From positions 1 through 24,928 of the IMG/VR virus record IMGVR_UViG_3300022912_000043: a DNA stretch of 24,928 nucleotides. One strand, given 5' to 3'. Within the stretch, counting starts at the first letter, position 1. Each line of letters opens with the position of its first letter. The notes below the pieces were generated by a model. It did not search any database. It saw only the letters and a list, made by a program, of their open reading frames with translations, and had not been told where the DNA came from. Shown in pieces: positions 14,593-20,285 of this stretch. The position numbers were made by a program, and so were the translations under genes. The stretch is from a virus.

Positions 14593-14944
14593 TTATCTCT
14601 TTTTGAAGTTCTTTTAAAATAATTTCTTTTTCAAAAACATGCAATTTTCCTACAGAATGAGCGCGTATCATTAAATTTTGATACCATTTTTCACCTCTTT
14701 TGTTTTTTATCCATTCCCCAAAAGTCAAAGGATCTTTGTGTGCAGAATCATTTTTTAACGCATGACACCCAGCACACAAACAAACCCCGTTATCTATATT
14801 CCAACGCACAGATTTATTTGAACGGCTAAAAATATGATGTGAATTGAGATATGTTATTTTATAACATTTTTCACATTTATTATCAGCACGTAATTTTATC
14901 AATAAACTCCAGGCGGAATCTAATAAATTATCTATTTTTTTCAT
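14579..14944 (-). CDS. HNH endonuclease / NinG-like recombination protein (121 aa)
   Basis: With the start at ATG 14942-14944 the protein is 121 residues. A zinc-binding HNH domain is clear: Cys24 and Cys27 in NKCEKC, the His pair in LNSHHIFSRS (36-37), Asn in RWNIDNG, and CLCAGCHAL with Cys57, Cys60 and His61. HNH proteins of this size in phage replication regions are recombination or Holliday-junction-type nucleases like NinG, or packaging nucleases. Neighbouring NinB-like and DnaA-like genes favour recombination. A longer start at 14980 is possible but increases the overlap with the upstream gene. Confidence 0.75.
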   Translation of the reverse strand: MKKIDNLLDSAWSLLIKLRADNKCEKCYKITYLNSHHIFSRSNKSVRWNIDNGVCLCAGCHALKNDSAHKDPLTFGEWIKNKRGEKWYQNLMIRAHSVGKLHVFEKEIILKELQKEINEKM

Positions 14945-15155
14945 AATTTTCAATTGCTTGTGGAAAATATTCAATTTCAACTGCCGGAATGCTGAATTTC
15001 AAAGAATCAGCGATATAATCAAACCTGAGTTGCAACAAATCTATTTTTAGTTCAATTTTTTTCAATTGTTGAATTCTCTCTTTTTGAATAAAAATGTGAA
15101 TAATAGGATAAACTATCATAAGCCCGATTACAAATCCTTTTATAATATCTTTCAT
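14928..15155 (-). CDS. Membrane-anchored coiled-coil protein (75 aa)
   Basis: Residues about 5-24 (IKGFVIGLMIVYPIIHIFIQ) form one membrane helix, followed by a coiled coil (KERIQQLKKIELKIDLLQLR) and a polar tail. The topology suggests an inner-membrane protein with the tail on one side. It overlaps genes on both sides by a few nt. A spanin-like role is conceivable, but this is not a lysis context, so I call the function unknown. Confidence 0.6.
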   Translation of the reverse strand: MKDIIKGFVIGLMIVYPIIHIFIQKERIQQLKKIELKIDLLQLRFDYIADSLKFSIPAVEIEYFPQAIENYEKNR

Positions 15156-15646
15156 GGTAATTGTTTTAAAATTCCTGATTCGTTAATTTTTTGAATAAAC
15201 CTTTTCCGCCATGCCCTTTGAATATCTATCAAATATTTGTCCTTAGTATTTATGACCCCTATACCACGTAATGCCGTTGAACATGATTTCCCAAATAATA
15301 ACCCTGCATTTGTTGGGGTGAAATGTAAATATTTAAAAACAAACCAATAAACCAAATATTGTGAGAATACAACTTCCATAGAACTCGTATTTTGATGTAA
15401 TCTAAAATATGGAGTAGAACATGATTCTGCCGCCAATTTTTTTGCTTTTGATACTATTCGAATTTCTTCGTTATAAACAATACCTTTAATTATTTTTACT
15501 GCCATGTCCCCGTTATGTTTTATTTCACCAATTAATTCGCCTGTTAACACTGCCGTTTTCTTTTTTGAATCACATTTGATTATGATGTTTCCAAGTCCCA
15601 AAATGCCATGTTCATTTTCATCCATCTCTGAAATATATATACACAT
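15152..15646 (-). CDS. Protein with DnaA domain IV-like helix-turn-helix (164 aa)
   Basis: Residues about 88-135 (SSMEVVFSQYLVYWFVFKYL, then NAGLLFGKSCSTALRGIGVI) follow the pattern of the DnaA C-terminal DNA-binding domain: R-x-x-EVV-x-aRq-xxxyl, then iG-xxFg-xxDHSTVlHa. The signature RDHSTV is degenerate here (GKSCSTALRG). No AAA+ ATPase part exists; residues 1-80 are beta-rich and unlike DnaA. Bacteroidota phages often carry stand-alone DnaA-C-like proteins near replication genes. A role in origin binding or in competing with host DnaA is inference. An alternative start is Met8. Confidence 0.6.
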   Translation of the reverse strand: MCIYISEMDENEHGILGLGNIIIKCDSKKKTAVLTGELIGEIKHNGDMAVKIIKGIVYNEEIRIVSKAKKLAAESCSTPYFRLHQNTSSMEVVFSQYLVYWFVFKYLHFTPTNAGLLFGKSCSTALRGIGVINTKDKYLIDIQRAWRKRFIQKINESGILKQLP

Positions 15647-15651
15647 AATTG

Positions 15652-15846
15652 TTAACTATTTTTTGTGAAATTTAATTTTTTACAATCCCAGTTAATTTTA
15701 TTAACAATCAATTTTCTCACATCCTGCCTATTTGCCGTTTGTGGCAAATCTGCAAATATTTCAAAAACATCATTGACCATTGAATTAATCAACGATTCTG
15801 TAACCGGGACTTTTTGCCTTTGTAAATAATTAATTGTTTGTTTCAT
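15652..15846 (-). CDS. Small unknown early protein (64 aa)
   Basis: A 64-residue helical protein (MKQTINYLQRQKVPVTESLI onward) with no diagnostic motif. It overlaps the NinB-like gene by 17 nt and lies five nt before the DnaA-C-like gene, so it belongs to the same transcript. Function unknown. Confidence 0.6.
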   Translation of the reverse strand: MKQTINYLQRQKVPVTESLINSMVNDVFEIFADLPQTANRQDVRKLIVNKINWDCKKLNFTKNS

Positions 15847-16249
15847 AATTGTTTAAATAATAATCAAATTCACACGGGAAATTTAAAACAATACCACGTT
15901 CACCGAGAAACATATTTATTGCCTCAAATACTTGGTCAATTTGATTTCGTTTTAATTTTGTTGTTGATTCCGTGCCGAACATTCTAATTTGCATCGGCTT
16001 CCATGTATTTTCTTTGAAAAGTGTTTTTGTCCATCTGGTTTCAATCCCGCCCAATAACGGCAAAACACATGTAATACCCAACTCATTTAAATCTTTTGCT
16101 GCCAGTGAAAAAAATAAATGCAATGCCCGGTTTTGTTTCTTAGTCCTCGTTTGGACAACCTTTTTTATCTCAACTTCAACATTTAACTCTATTAACCTTG
16201 CAAGTTCTTTTTTTGCGGCGATTGCATTTATTTTCGTGTCAAATATCAT
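15830..16249 (-). CDS. NinB-like recombination protein (139 aa)
   Basis: The segment VQTRTKKQNRALHLFFSLAA, with R-T-x-x-QN-x-ALH, is characteristic of NinB-like phage proteins, and TKTLFKENTWKPMQIRMFG with STTKLKRNQIDQVFEAINMF continues the pattern seen in a widespread phage family. NinB of lambda (Orf) binds ssDNA and helps load recombination proteins. The neighbourhood (SSB-like, HNH, DnaA-C-like) fits recombination-dependent replication. The match to lambda NinB is distant and was made by eye, so the family name is tentative. Confidence 0.6.
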   Translation of the reverse strand: MIFDTKINAIAAKKELARLIELNVEVEIKKVVQTRTKKQNRALHLFFSLAAKDLNELGITCVLPLLGGIETRWTKTLFKENTWKPMQIRMFGTESTTKLKRNQIDQVFEAINMFLGERGIVLNFPCEFDYYLNNYETNN

Positions 16250-16488
16250 TCGATTATTTTCCTTATAATCTTTTCGTTTACTTCATTTTCAAGACAAGTA
16301 TCAGTTATGTATTTTTCAACCTTTGATTTTAACTTTGCCTTTTTCCCCCTTAATAAATCCGTTGCCTTATGATGTTGCTTTTCAAGTTCTGCAAGTTCCT
16401 TAGAAATTACTTTGATTTTTTTCTGAATTCCAGTTTTGTATTTACGGATTTTTAATGTTGATGCTTCAATCCTTTGCGTTACCTTCAT
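16246..16488 (-). CDS. Basic coiled-coil protein (80 aa)
   Basis: The whole protein is a Lys/Glu-rich helix predicted as coiled coil (QKKIKVISKELAELEKQHHK and LLRGKKAKLKSKVEKYITDT). It overlaps the NinB-like gene by four nt and follows the SSB-like gene after 12 nt. It may be a structural partner of either; no function is recognised. Confidence 0.6.
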   Translation of the reverse strand: MKVTQRIEASTLKIRKYKTGIQKKIKVISKELAELEKQHHKATDLLRGKKAKLKSKVEKYITDTCLENEVNEKIIRKIIE

Positions 16489-16500
16489 TTGTATTTTATT

Positions 16501-17232
16501 TTAAAATGGCATATCTGTTTGTTCATTATCCATTCCCTTAACATTATACACCTTCATTTTGTCCTGTTCAAAATTAGTTTCGTGTAAAATTTCAGTATCC
16601 GTTTTTTCTTCTTTCTCAATTTCAGATTCTATTTTTTGCGCTTTATATTGAGAAAAATAATCTTGCAATTGTTTGTCCATTTCAATCGCACTTTCAATTA
16701 ACTCCTCTTTTATCCCATATTTTTTAAATATCGGTTCTTTGTATTTTGTTGTCCCTTTTATTTTATCTATTGTTTCCCCGGTAATCCCTACGGCGTTTCT
16801 TTGAAAATCAAATTTGAATTCAAACCATGGACCAATAGACGAACCGTAAAGTTGGAAATTAACAAGTTCACAATTCAAATCTTTATCAAATGCCATGCAA
16901 TAAATAGATTTTGCAAATTTGCCCCCCGCACTTATAATTTCACCTTTGATATCTTTGTAAATTCCGGTTGCAGAAAACCCACCTTTGAAAGATTTTACTT
17001 TCAGAATTTCACTATCCAAATAATGTACTTCGTTTGAATATATCCCACAATTATAATTATCGGAATAACCTTTAATAGTGCTTAATTGGTCCAATACAAT
17101 AAAAAAGAAAGGCGTTTCAATTTCAATGTTTTTTCCATGTTCTTTGTCCCAATACTGAAAAACACCTCTACTGCCTTTGTACTCAATAAATTTTGAACAC
17201 GGGTTTTGTAATTTTGGTTTTGAAAAACTCAT
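16501..17232 (-). CDS. Probable phage ssDNA-binding protein with SSB-like acidic tail (243 aa)
   Basis: Residues 1-180 are beta-rich with many aromatics (GSRGVFQYWDKEHGKNIEIE, GPWFEFKFDFQRNAVGITG), compatible with an OB-type ssDNA-binding fold. Residues about 195-243 form a low-complexity acidic linker ending MDNEQTDMPF. That end imitates the bacterial SSB tip (acidic run, then D-x-P-F), which recruits replication and repair proteins. Position among replication/recombination genes fits. The core does not match the standard SSB signature in my reading, so a distinct phage family is likely. Confidence 0.55.
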   Translation of the reverse strand: MSFSKPKLQNPCSKFIEYKGSRGVFQYWDKEHGKNIEIETPFFFIVLDQLSTIKGYSDNYNCGIYSNEVHYLDSEILKVKSFKGGFSATGIYKDIKGEIISAGGKFAKSIYCMAFDKDLNCELVNFQLYGSSIGPWFEFKFDFQRNAVGITGETIDKIKGTTKYKEPIFKKYGIKEELIESAIEMDKQLQDYFSQYKAQKIESEIEKEEKTDTEILHETNFEQDKMKVYNVKGMDNEQTDMPF

Positions 17233-17252
17233 TTTTTTAGTTTTAGATTATT

Positions 17253-17420
17253 TTAAAATATATCTGGATATCCATATTCATCAATATCATTAATATCATT
17301 AATTCTTTCTTCTGCCAAAAGTAAGATATTTAAAAGATATTTATTTGTTAATGGTTTTTCACCATTTTTCTTAATACTCTTTTTGAGTATTTCAATCAAA
17401 ATTTCATAATTTTCTTCCAT
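17253..17420 (-). CDS. Small acidic early protein (55 aa)
   Basis: The frame starts with ATG at 17418-17420, sharing one base with the stop of the 156-aa gene (TAATG). It gives 55 residues: a basic helix (MEENYEILIEILKKSIKKNG), a Leu-rich helix and an acidic Asn-Asp-Ile repeat (NDINDIDEYGYPDIF). The repeat is visible in the DNA as two copies of an AATATCATT-like unit near 17281-17300. No function is recognised. Confidence 0.55.
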   Translation of the reverse strand: MEENYEILIEILKKSIKKNGEKPLTNKYLLNILLLAEERINDINDIDEYGYPDIF

Positions 17421-17890
17421 TATTTTAATATTACTGTTACCTGTGTAGTGCTTGTTTTTACAACGGGTTTTAATTGTGTCCCATCTCTTCCATAGACTTC
17501 CATTTCCGGGGTAATCGATTTTAAGAAAATTTCACGTTGTTTCTTTTTATCTGTTTCAAACTTTACATTGCTGTCTAATTGTTCCCAATCAACATCCATG
17601 CAATTAGTATAATCATATTTAACACCAACTTCTTTTATTTGAAATTTGGCGTTGCCATGCTCAAACGATTTCGAGCCGTATTTTTCAGCTTCTTGCAAAA
17701 TAACATCCTTTATCAAGTGGTCACTTTTTAAAGCTTTAAGAAGTTGTTCCAATGCCGAAATTCGAGCTGCGAACCTTAGCGGTTCAACTTCGCCATTTAA
17801 TACGGGAATCCGCATTAATATAGCATATTGTTTTACTTGACTTTTCGTTTCTGGTAATTTTTTGAAAATAGATATTGCTGATTCAATCAT
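17420..17890 (-). CDS. Conserved-type phage early protein (156 aa)
   Basis: An N-terminal helix LPETKSQVKQYAILM, then VEPLRFAARISALEQLLKAL and KDVILQEAEKYGSKSFEHGN, then a charged helix DTDKKK-like region before a short C-terminal strand. This layout recurs in early proteins of Bacteroidota phages that I recall without a named function. The N-terminal half is helical and may oligomerise. It precedes the SSB-like gene, so participation in DNA metabolism is plausible but unproven. Confidence 0.65.
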   Translation of the reverse strand: MIESAISIFKKLPETKSQVKQYAILMRIPVLNGEVEPLRFAARISALEQLLKALKSDHLIKDVILQEAEKYGSKSFEHGNAKFQIKEVGVKYDYTNCMDVDWEQLDSNVKFETDKKKQREIFLKSITPEMEVYGRDGTQLKPVVKTSTTQVTVILK

Positions 17891-17903
17891 GATTATTTAT
17901 TTT

Positions 17904-18014
17904 TTAATATTCAAATTCATCGGAATAATCGAATTCAAAATTTTCCCTTTCATCTGTTTCTCCCGTTTCATAATCCCATTCTTCAGTTGGGTCGGTATAA
18001 GTTGCAAAATACAT
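17904..18014 (-). CDS. Highly acidic micropeptide (36 aa)
   Basis: A 36-codon frame starts with ATG at 18012-18014, six nt after the 68-aa gene. The product MYFATYTDPTEEWDYETGET continues with DERENFEFDYSDEFEY; 14 of 36 residues are Asp or Glu and only one is basic. In an AT-rich genome such composition is not expected by chance. Acidic phage peptides can mimic DNA, but the role here is unknown. Confidence 0.5.
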   Translation of the reverse strand: MYFATYTDPTEEWDYETGETDERENFEFDYSDEFEY

Positions 18015-18019
18015 GTCAG

Positions 18020-18226
18020 TTAATAGTTTATTTCGGTTAATATTTTGTTAAATTTTCGTTTCCAATAATAAGAACATTTCTTATTGATTTCACATTGATG
18101 TTTCCATCGGTTTTCAGTTCCAAAGATTTTGTAATATTCCGGCATCCTTCCATTTATCCTTTTATCATATATTCGAATATATGAATAAATAGTGTCCAGT
18201 CGTTCTATTTCATTTTGTCTTTCCAT
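18020..18226 (-). CDS. Small basic early protein (68 aa)
   Basis: A 68-residue basic protein rich in Tyr and Lys (LDTIYSYIRIYDKRINGRMP, WKHQCEINKKCSYYWKRKFN) with two Cys. It is followed closely by the acidic micropeptide and preceded by the 56-aa gene. Basic charge hints at nucleic acid binding; no family is recognised. Confidence 0.6.
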   Translation of the reverse strand: MERQNEIERLDTIYSYIRIYDKRINGRMPEYYKIFGTENRWKHQCEINKKCSYYWKRKFNKILTEINY

Positions 18227-18240
18227 TTTGTTTTGTTTTG

Positions 18241-18411
18241 TTAATTTTTAACTTCAACTTCTTTCCATGTTGCCGGAGTATTTGAAACTTTTACCAGCCT
18301 GAATTTTTTACCAGCCTGAATTCTCTCATGTTTAGCGACTGCATCTTCAGCACGTTGCTTTATCAATGCAAGAGTTTCTTCTTTTGTCCAATTCTCATAT
18401 GATTTTTTCAT
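18241..18411 (-). CDS. Small early protein under the duplicated promoter (56 aa)
   Basis: The frame starts with ATG at 18409-18411 at the end of the duplicated 78-bp block and gives 56 residues: MKKSYENWTKEETLALIKQR, a charged helix, then KKFRLVKVSNTPATWKEVEV. A 15-bp sequence occurs twice in tandem with a 17-bp period at 18291-18305 and 18308-18322. Since 17 is not a multiple of three, gain or loss of one unit would shift the frame. Function unknown; it would be controlled like the secreted protein at 13273. Confidence 0.6.
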   Translation of the reverse strand: MKKSYENWTKEETLALIKQRAEDAVAKHERIQAGKKFRLVKVSNTPATWKEVEVKN

Positions 18412-18480
18412 TTTGTTCTGATTTGATTTAAAACGAAAGTATGACCATTTAAATCAATGTGAAATGACTTTTGTCATGTT
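18403..18480 (-). repeat. 78-bp duplicated promoter/leader block (copy 2)
   Basis: Second copy of the block at 13564-13641, with three differences in 78 bp. The palindrome is ATGAC-AAAA-GTCAT (18464-18477) and overlaps the stop codon of the CII-like gene. The distance from palindrome to the start codon of the downstream gene is identical in both copies. Confidence 0.85.
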
Positions 18481-18707
18481 ATTGCAAATAACACATCTAT
18501 TTCCATGAATTCTGCCATTTTTACCAATGTCCCAAAATCTTTTTGCTTACCAGAAAATATCCTGCTGACTTTTGAATCTGACAACCCTAATATCAAATTA
18601 CCGCCACGTTGCCAGTTTGTTTTCACTTTCTGCAAAAGTATTTCGTAAAATTCATCATATTTTGCATAATGTGAAAAATTAATACTTGATATGTTGCTGT
18701 TATTCAT
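18474..18707 (-). CDS. CII/XRE-like helix-turn-helix regulator (77 aa)
   Basis: With ATG at 18705-18707 the product is 77 residues. Residues about 30-77 (TNWQRGGNLILGLSDSKVSR onward) form a helix-turn-helix, and SDSKVSRIFSGKQKDFGTLVKMAEFM resembles lambda CII, in which the recognition helix is followed by a FxxLxxxxexm helix. It probably decides lysis or lysogeny or controls early genes. The preferred start is the ATG that lies 16 nt after the shared 20-bp leader motif; the longer frame would run into the accessory region. The palindromes at the duplicated blocks are candidate binding sites. Confidence 0.7.
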   Translation of the reverse strand: MNNSNISSINFSHYAKYDEFYEILLQKVKTNWQRGGNLILGLSDSKVSRIFSGKQKDFGTLVKMAEFMEIDVLFAIT

Positions 18708-18723
18708 GTGATTAACTAAAAGG

Positions 18724-18743
18724 TGTACATATATCTTAGTTAG
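18724..18743 (-). promoter_or_regulatory. Leader motif shared with 12293-12312 (copy 2)
   Basis: The minus strand reads CTAACTAAGATATATGTACA, 17 of 20 bases equal to copy 1, again 16 nt before an ATG. Its first bases coincide with the outermost R-box of the cassette-like region (18739-18747), so the accessory region joins the phage backbone inside this motif. Confidence 0.6.
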
Positions 18744-18747
18744 GTGC
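18739..18747. other. Outermost R-box (left boundary of the cassette array)
   Basis: GTTAGGTGC fits the integron core form GTTRRRY except for position 7. Its complement is found at 19444-19452 as ACACCTAAC (8 of 9 bases), as expected for the two ends of one cassette. Read on the minus strand, TAACTAA here and TTAGTTA at 18713-18719 also form a seven-bp inverted pair, so the site may itself be a short attC-like fold. Confidence 0.5.
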
Positions 18748-18783
18748 AATAAAATAAAAAAATCCCACCGCACTTTTGTTTTT

Positions 18784-19410
18784 TCAAAACAATTTTATTT
18801 GCATTTGTGCTATTTTTAAGCGTTTCATCGCTGCATTATAATATTCTGGATCTATTTCGCATGCTATTAATTTTCTTTTGTAATTATGACAAGCAATAGC
18901 AATACTTCCACTTCCTAAGTGAGTGTCCAGAATTAAATCACTATCACCAGTAAATTCTTTTAAAATCCATTCATATAATCTTATCGGCTTTTGAGTTGGA
19001 TGTATTGAATCAGTTCTTTCAATGAATTTCCTTCCAAAACCTATCCACTCCTGTTTGTAAATTCTATCACAATTTAGAAATGATGTCCAAGCGAGTTCAA
19101 AGTCGCTAAATTTTCCAGTTAAAGGATTAACCTTATCCCAACAAATCCACCCTTTTTTTAGTGGTAGTTGAAAATAATTTCCACCCCAAATAATTTGGTT
19201 TTTAGATACTCGCATCAGTTCATTCCAGTAGGATTTTTCAGGTGTTGCATTGTCCCAATTTTTGCTTTTATGTTTAGTCATTACAAAATTTCCCTTTTTG
19301 TCATTATCCACCGAAATTCCATAAGGCGGGTCAACAATGGCAATATCAAAATATTTATCAGGGTATTTAGCCATAATTTCCATACAATCAGCATTAAATA
19401 ATTCAATCAT
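18784..19410 (-). CDS. Site-specific DNA methyltransferase, beta class (208 aa)
   Basis: Methylates adenine N6 or cytosine N4 using S-adenosylmethionine. Motif IV is IVDPPYG (27-31); motif I follows near the C-terminus as LDTHLGSGSIAIAC (162-169 core, His in place of the usual Phe); IHPTQKP precedes it. The order IV then I defines the beta class. About 208 residues is short, leaving little room for a target recognition domain. No endonuclease gene is adjacent, so it is probably an orphan phage enzyme protecting DNA from host restriction. GGGAGG lies nine nt before ATG and may serve as ribosome binding site. It is cargo of the first cassette-like unit. Confidence 0.88.
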   Translation of the reverse strand: MIELFNADCMEIMAKYPDKYFDIAIVDPPYGISVDNDKKGNFVMTKHKSKNWDNATPEKSYWNELMRVSKNQIIWGGNYFQLPLKKGWICWDKVNPLTGKFSDFELAWTSFLNCDRIYKQEWIGFGRKFIERTDSIHPTQKPIRLYEWILKEFTGDSDLILDTHLGSGSIAIACHNYKRKLIACEIDPEYYNAAMKRLKIAQMQIKLF

Positions 19411-19443
19411 AAAAAAATCCCTCCCTATTTTTTTATTTTACAG

Positions 19444-19509
19444 ACACCTAACACACTTTATATGTCATGGCTGAAAAAGCCACGCCACATACAGCCATCC
19501 GTTATACAC
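19444..19509. repeat. attC-like element 1
   Basis: Left R-box ACACCTAAC (19444-19452), right R-box GTTATACAC (19501-19509). Between them ATGGCTG pairs with CAGCCAT, with an inner GGCT/AGCC and TATGT/ACATA fold, about 66 bp in total. It separates the methyltransferase unit from the two-gene unit to its right. The right box is repeated as an exact nine-base complement at 20111-20119. Confidence 0.6.
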
Positions 19510-19561
19510 AAGCGTAAGAAGTGTAGTATTTCAATTCAAAGCCTGTGCAAACTTGCCATAA

Positions 19562-19726
19562 TTATTTTTTGCCCTCGCTCTTTTGCCTATCGGCAATTAG
19601 GGTTTTAGCGTGGTTTTCCAAAATATCCTGAGCTAAGTTTTTAAAGTCACTACCTTTATCAATAGCCTCTTTTGCAATTTCTTTTATGCAATCTTCTGTT
19701 AAATCTAAATTTTTTCTTTTAAGCAT
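19562..19726 (-). CDS. Small ribbon-helix-helix-like protein (54 aa)
   Basis: The frame starts with ATG at 19724-19726, inside the last codons of the upstream 80-aa gene, and gives 54 residues. KRKNLDLTEDCIKEIAKEAI and DKGSDFKNLAQDILENHAKT have the strand-helix-helix pattern of Arc/MetJ or antitoxin-type proteins. With the overlapping partner it could be a toxin-antitoxin-like or regulator pair, but the partner shows no known toxin fold. Confidence in the gene is better than in the function. Confidence 0.55.
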   Translation of the reverse strand: MLKRKNLDLTEDCIKEIAKEAIDKGSDFKNLAQDILENHAKTLIADRQKSEGKK

Positions 19727-19961
19727 CGTAAGCAACTTTATAAGATGGACATAAATCTTTTCTAATATTAGCTCTATTTAATACAAACGAAGCCATTGTT
19801 TTTGTTTCTTCTTTCAAGTCAATTAATCCAAGTTGAAATAAGACAAAAGCAGCAGTATAATCTTTATCATCTTTAAATGTTGTAAATTGAGATTCTGCAT
19901 CTAATTGATTTACTAAGATGTTTTTGTAAACTTTTTCTTGTCTTTCCGTAAGTTGTAACAT
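19719..19961 (-). CDS. Small protein paired with the RHH-like gene (80 aa)
   Basis: I choose ATG 19959-19961 (MLQLTERQEKVYKNILVNQL); the longer frame adds a Tyr/Ile-rich stretch from AT-rich leader DNA that is unlikely to be coding. The 80 residues are helical, with FTTFKDDKDYTAAFVLFQLG and TMASFVLNRANIRKDL. Its stop overlaps the ATG of the 54-aa gene (ATGCTTAA), indicating joint translation. I do not recognise a family. Both genes form the cargo of one cassette-like unit (19502-20200). Confidence 0.55.
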   Translation of the reverse strand: MLQLTERQEKVYKNILVNQLDAESQFTTFKDDKDYTAAFVLFQLGLIDLKEETKTMASFVLNRANIRKDLCPSYKVAYDA

Positions 19962-20110
19962 AATCGTATGTTTTAAGTTTCTAATTAAATTTCTTATGTA
20001 AATATACATTTTATATTTTATATACACAAGAAATATTAAAGAAAAATAATCCTCCCCTAAAAATAATTATTACGTCCGTGTTTCAATTGTAGGCAAGTGG
20101 TTAAACGCCA

Positions 20111-20208
20111 GTGTATAACAACGCATAAAAATAAAAGCCTTTGGTAAGGTGGTATTTCAAATCAGCGTTATGCGGTCGGCTTCAATTCTTATGCAAACCG
20201 TTAGGGGC
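20111..20208. repeat. attC-like element 2
   Basis: Left R-box GTGTATAAC (20111-20119) is the exact complement of the box at 19501-19509. The right R-box is GTTAGGGGC (20200-20208). The arms GCATAAAAATAAAAGCC and GGCTTCAATTCTTATGC are imperfect inverted copies with small asymmetric bulges, as in attC sites. Length is 98 bp. The sequence closely resembles element 3 at 22739. Confidence 0.75.
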
Positions 20209-20255
20209 AAGGCAAGAAAACATACTACAAATATTAAAGGCACAGGATGATTAGT

Positions 20256-20263
20256 TATCTTTG
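20256..20263 (+). promoter_or_regulatory. -7 promoter element of the fused R-M gene
   Basis: TATCTTTG matches TAnnTTTG and lies 22 nt before the ATG of the plus-strand gene, a suitable distance. No good -33 TTTG is seen at 19-21 nt upstream. The promoter would be carried within the cassette-like unit, allowing expression against the direction of neighbouring genes. Confidence 0.5.
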
Positions 20264-20285
20264 TAGCTTTTTAAAAGGATAAAAT

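Noticed and set aside
18403-18480. CRISPR array or att site duplication for the 78-bp repeat
   Set aside because: Only two copies 4.8 kb apart, no spacers, no recombinase nearby, and each copy ends at a start codon; a duplicated promoter explains it better.
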